This document shows, piece after piece, positions 5,196 through 5,731 of a stretch of 5,731 bases of DNA (positions are counted from its first letter, which is position 1; the number at the start of each line of letters is the position of its first letter). The translations under genes and the position numbers were made by a program. The notes under the pieces are model-generated. The model made no database searches, was not told the DNA's origin, and was given only the letters and a program-made list of their open reading frames with translations. The stretch is from a candidate division Hyd24-12 bacterium UBA5074. GTDB taxonomy: Bacteria > Fermentibacterota > Fermentibacteria > Fermentibacterales > Fermentibacteraceae. The stretch lies in assembly GCA_002414865.1 (NCBI GenBank), contig DIAQ01000032.1:4158-9888 (forward strand), in the 5' to 3' direction.

Positions 5196-5731
5196 TCCCT
5201 GAAGCTGAGCACCTTCCTCACGGGACCCGGGACGACCCGGAGCCTTGCGCCGCCTTCCTCGAGCACCCGTCCTACAATTGCGGCATCGGCATCGCCGGCC
5301 GCGACCAGGGCATCGACGACAGCGGCCGCGTCGGCGGCCGGGACGGAGGCGAGCAGCCCCCCCGAAGCCTGTGCGTCGTAGAGGACCGCCAGGAGCCTCG
5401 GATCTATGTTCTCGTCGGCTTCGACGGATCCCGAGGCATATCGCTCGTTGCTGCCCGTCCCTCCCGGGAGGTACGAGGAGGCGGCTTCGACGGCGCCTTC
5501 GTAGACCGGGACCGACGAGGCGTGGAACTCGAACGAGGTCCCGGAATAGCTCGCCATCGCGAGGGCGTGCCCGAGGAGACCGAAGCCGGTGATGTCCGTC
5601 ATCGCGCTGGTGTCATAGCCCCCAAGGACCTCGGACGCATACCTGTTGAGGCGCTCCATGGTCCTCACGGCCCGGGAGACGCTTCGCTCGCGGAGCCTTC
5701 CCTCCTTGATCTCGGAGGCCAGGATGCCGCT
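5192..5731 (-). CDS. selD: Selenide, water dikinase SelD (C-terminal 179 residues; 5' end beyond window)
   Basis: SelD makes selenophosphate from selenide and ATP (releasing AMP and phosphate). Selenophosphate is the selenium donor for selenocysteine synthesis and for 2-selenouridine in tRNA. The frame is open to the window edge, so the start and the N-terminal half, with the catalytic Cys/Sec and Lys, are missing; the family is about 310-350 residues. Counting from the window edge, the visible part has SGILASEIKEG (1-11), the strongly conserved TDITGFGLLGH (45-55), PGGT..N (89-95), DAQASGGLLASVP (119-131) and an IVGRV strand (152-156) near the end. These belong to the AIR-synthase-like C-terminal domain and are intact. 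The internal GTG at 5668 is not the start, because conserved sequence continues upstream. It is convergent with the acetyltransferase gene. Confidence 0.97.
   Translation of the reverse strand, partial: SGILASEIKEGRLRERSVSRAVRTMERLNRYASEVLGGYDTSAMTDITGFGLLGHALAMASYSGTSFEFHASSVPVYEGAVEAASSYLPGGTGSNERYASGSVEADENIDPRLLAVLYDAQASGGLLASVPAADAAAVVDALVAAGDADAAIVGRVLEEGGARLRVVPGPVRKVLSFRD

Overview
The window reads as chromosomal DNA from a GC-rich bacterium (roughly two thirds G+C, with C or G at most third codon positions and frequent AGG arginine codons). All six genes are bacterial in type. Nothing here fixes the lineage; an uncultured or little-studied phylum is possible, but that is a guess. I see no rRNA, tRNA, CRISPR array, insertion sequence or phage gene.

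Layout. Positions 1-1923 (minus strand) hold the first 641 residues of the disaggregase ClpB; its 3' end lies outside the window. Positions 1924-2166 are a divergent control region with an AT-rich core near 1991-2025, a 10-bp palindrome, several short repeats, and a possible hairpin in the clpB leader that would bury the clpB ribosome binding site. Positions 2167-5195 (plus strand) form a tight four-gene run with gaps of 4, 14 and 8 bases: a Gfo/Idh/MocA-type NAD(P)-dependent oxidoreductase, an ABC-ATPase-like protein that has lost every catalytic motif, a small six-helix ABC-2-type membrane protein, and a YpeA-like GNAT acetyltransferase. Positions 5192-5731 (minus strand) hold the C-terminal half of selenide, water dikinase (SelD), whose stop codon overlaps that of the acetyltransferase in a shared CTAG.

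How the genes may work together. ClpB and SelD are housekeeping or stress genes that flank the run and probably have no special link to it. Inside the run, the ATPase-like protein and the membrane protein look like an ABC-2 transporter pair by order and architecture, but the ATPase half cannot bind and hydrolyse ATP in the usual way. It may be a regulatory or scaffold pseudo-ATPase, or half of a heterodimer with an active ATPase encoded elsewhere. The sugar-type oxidoreductase and the acetyltransferase may act on a small molecule or surface sugar linked to this membrane complex; this is inferred from gene order only.

The two most notable observations are the intact but motif-less ABC ATPase with its membrane partner, and the possible thermosensor-like hairpin over the clpB ribosome binding site.
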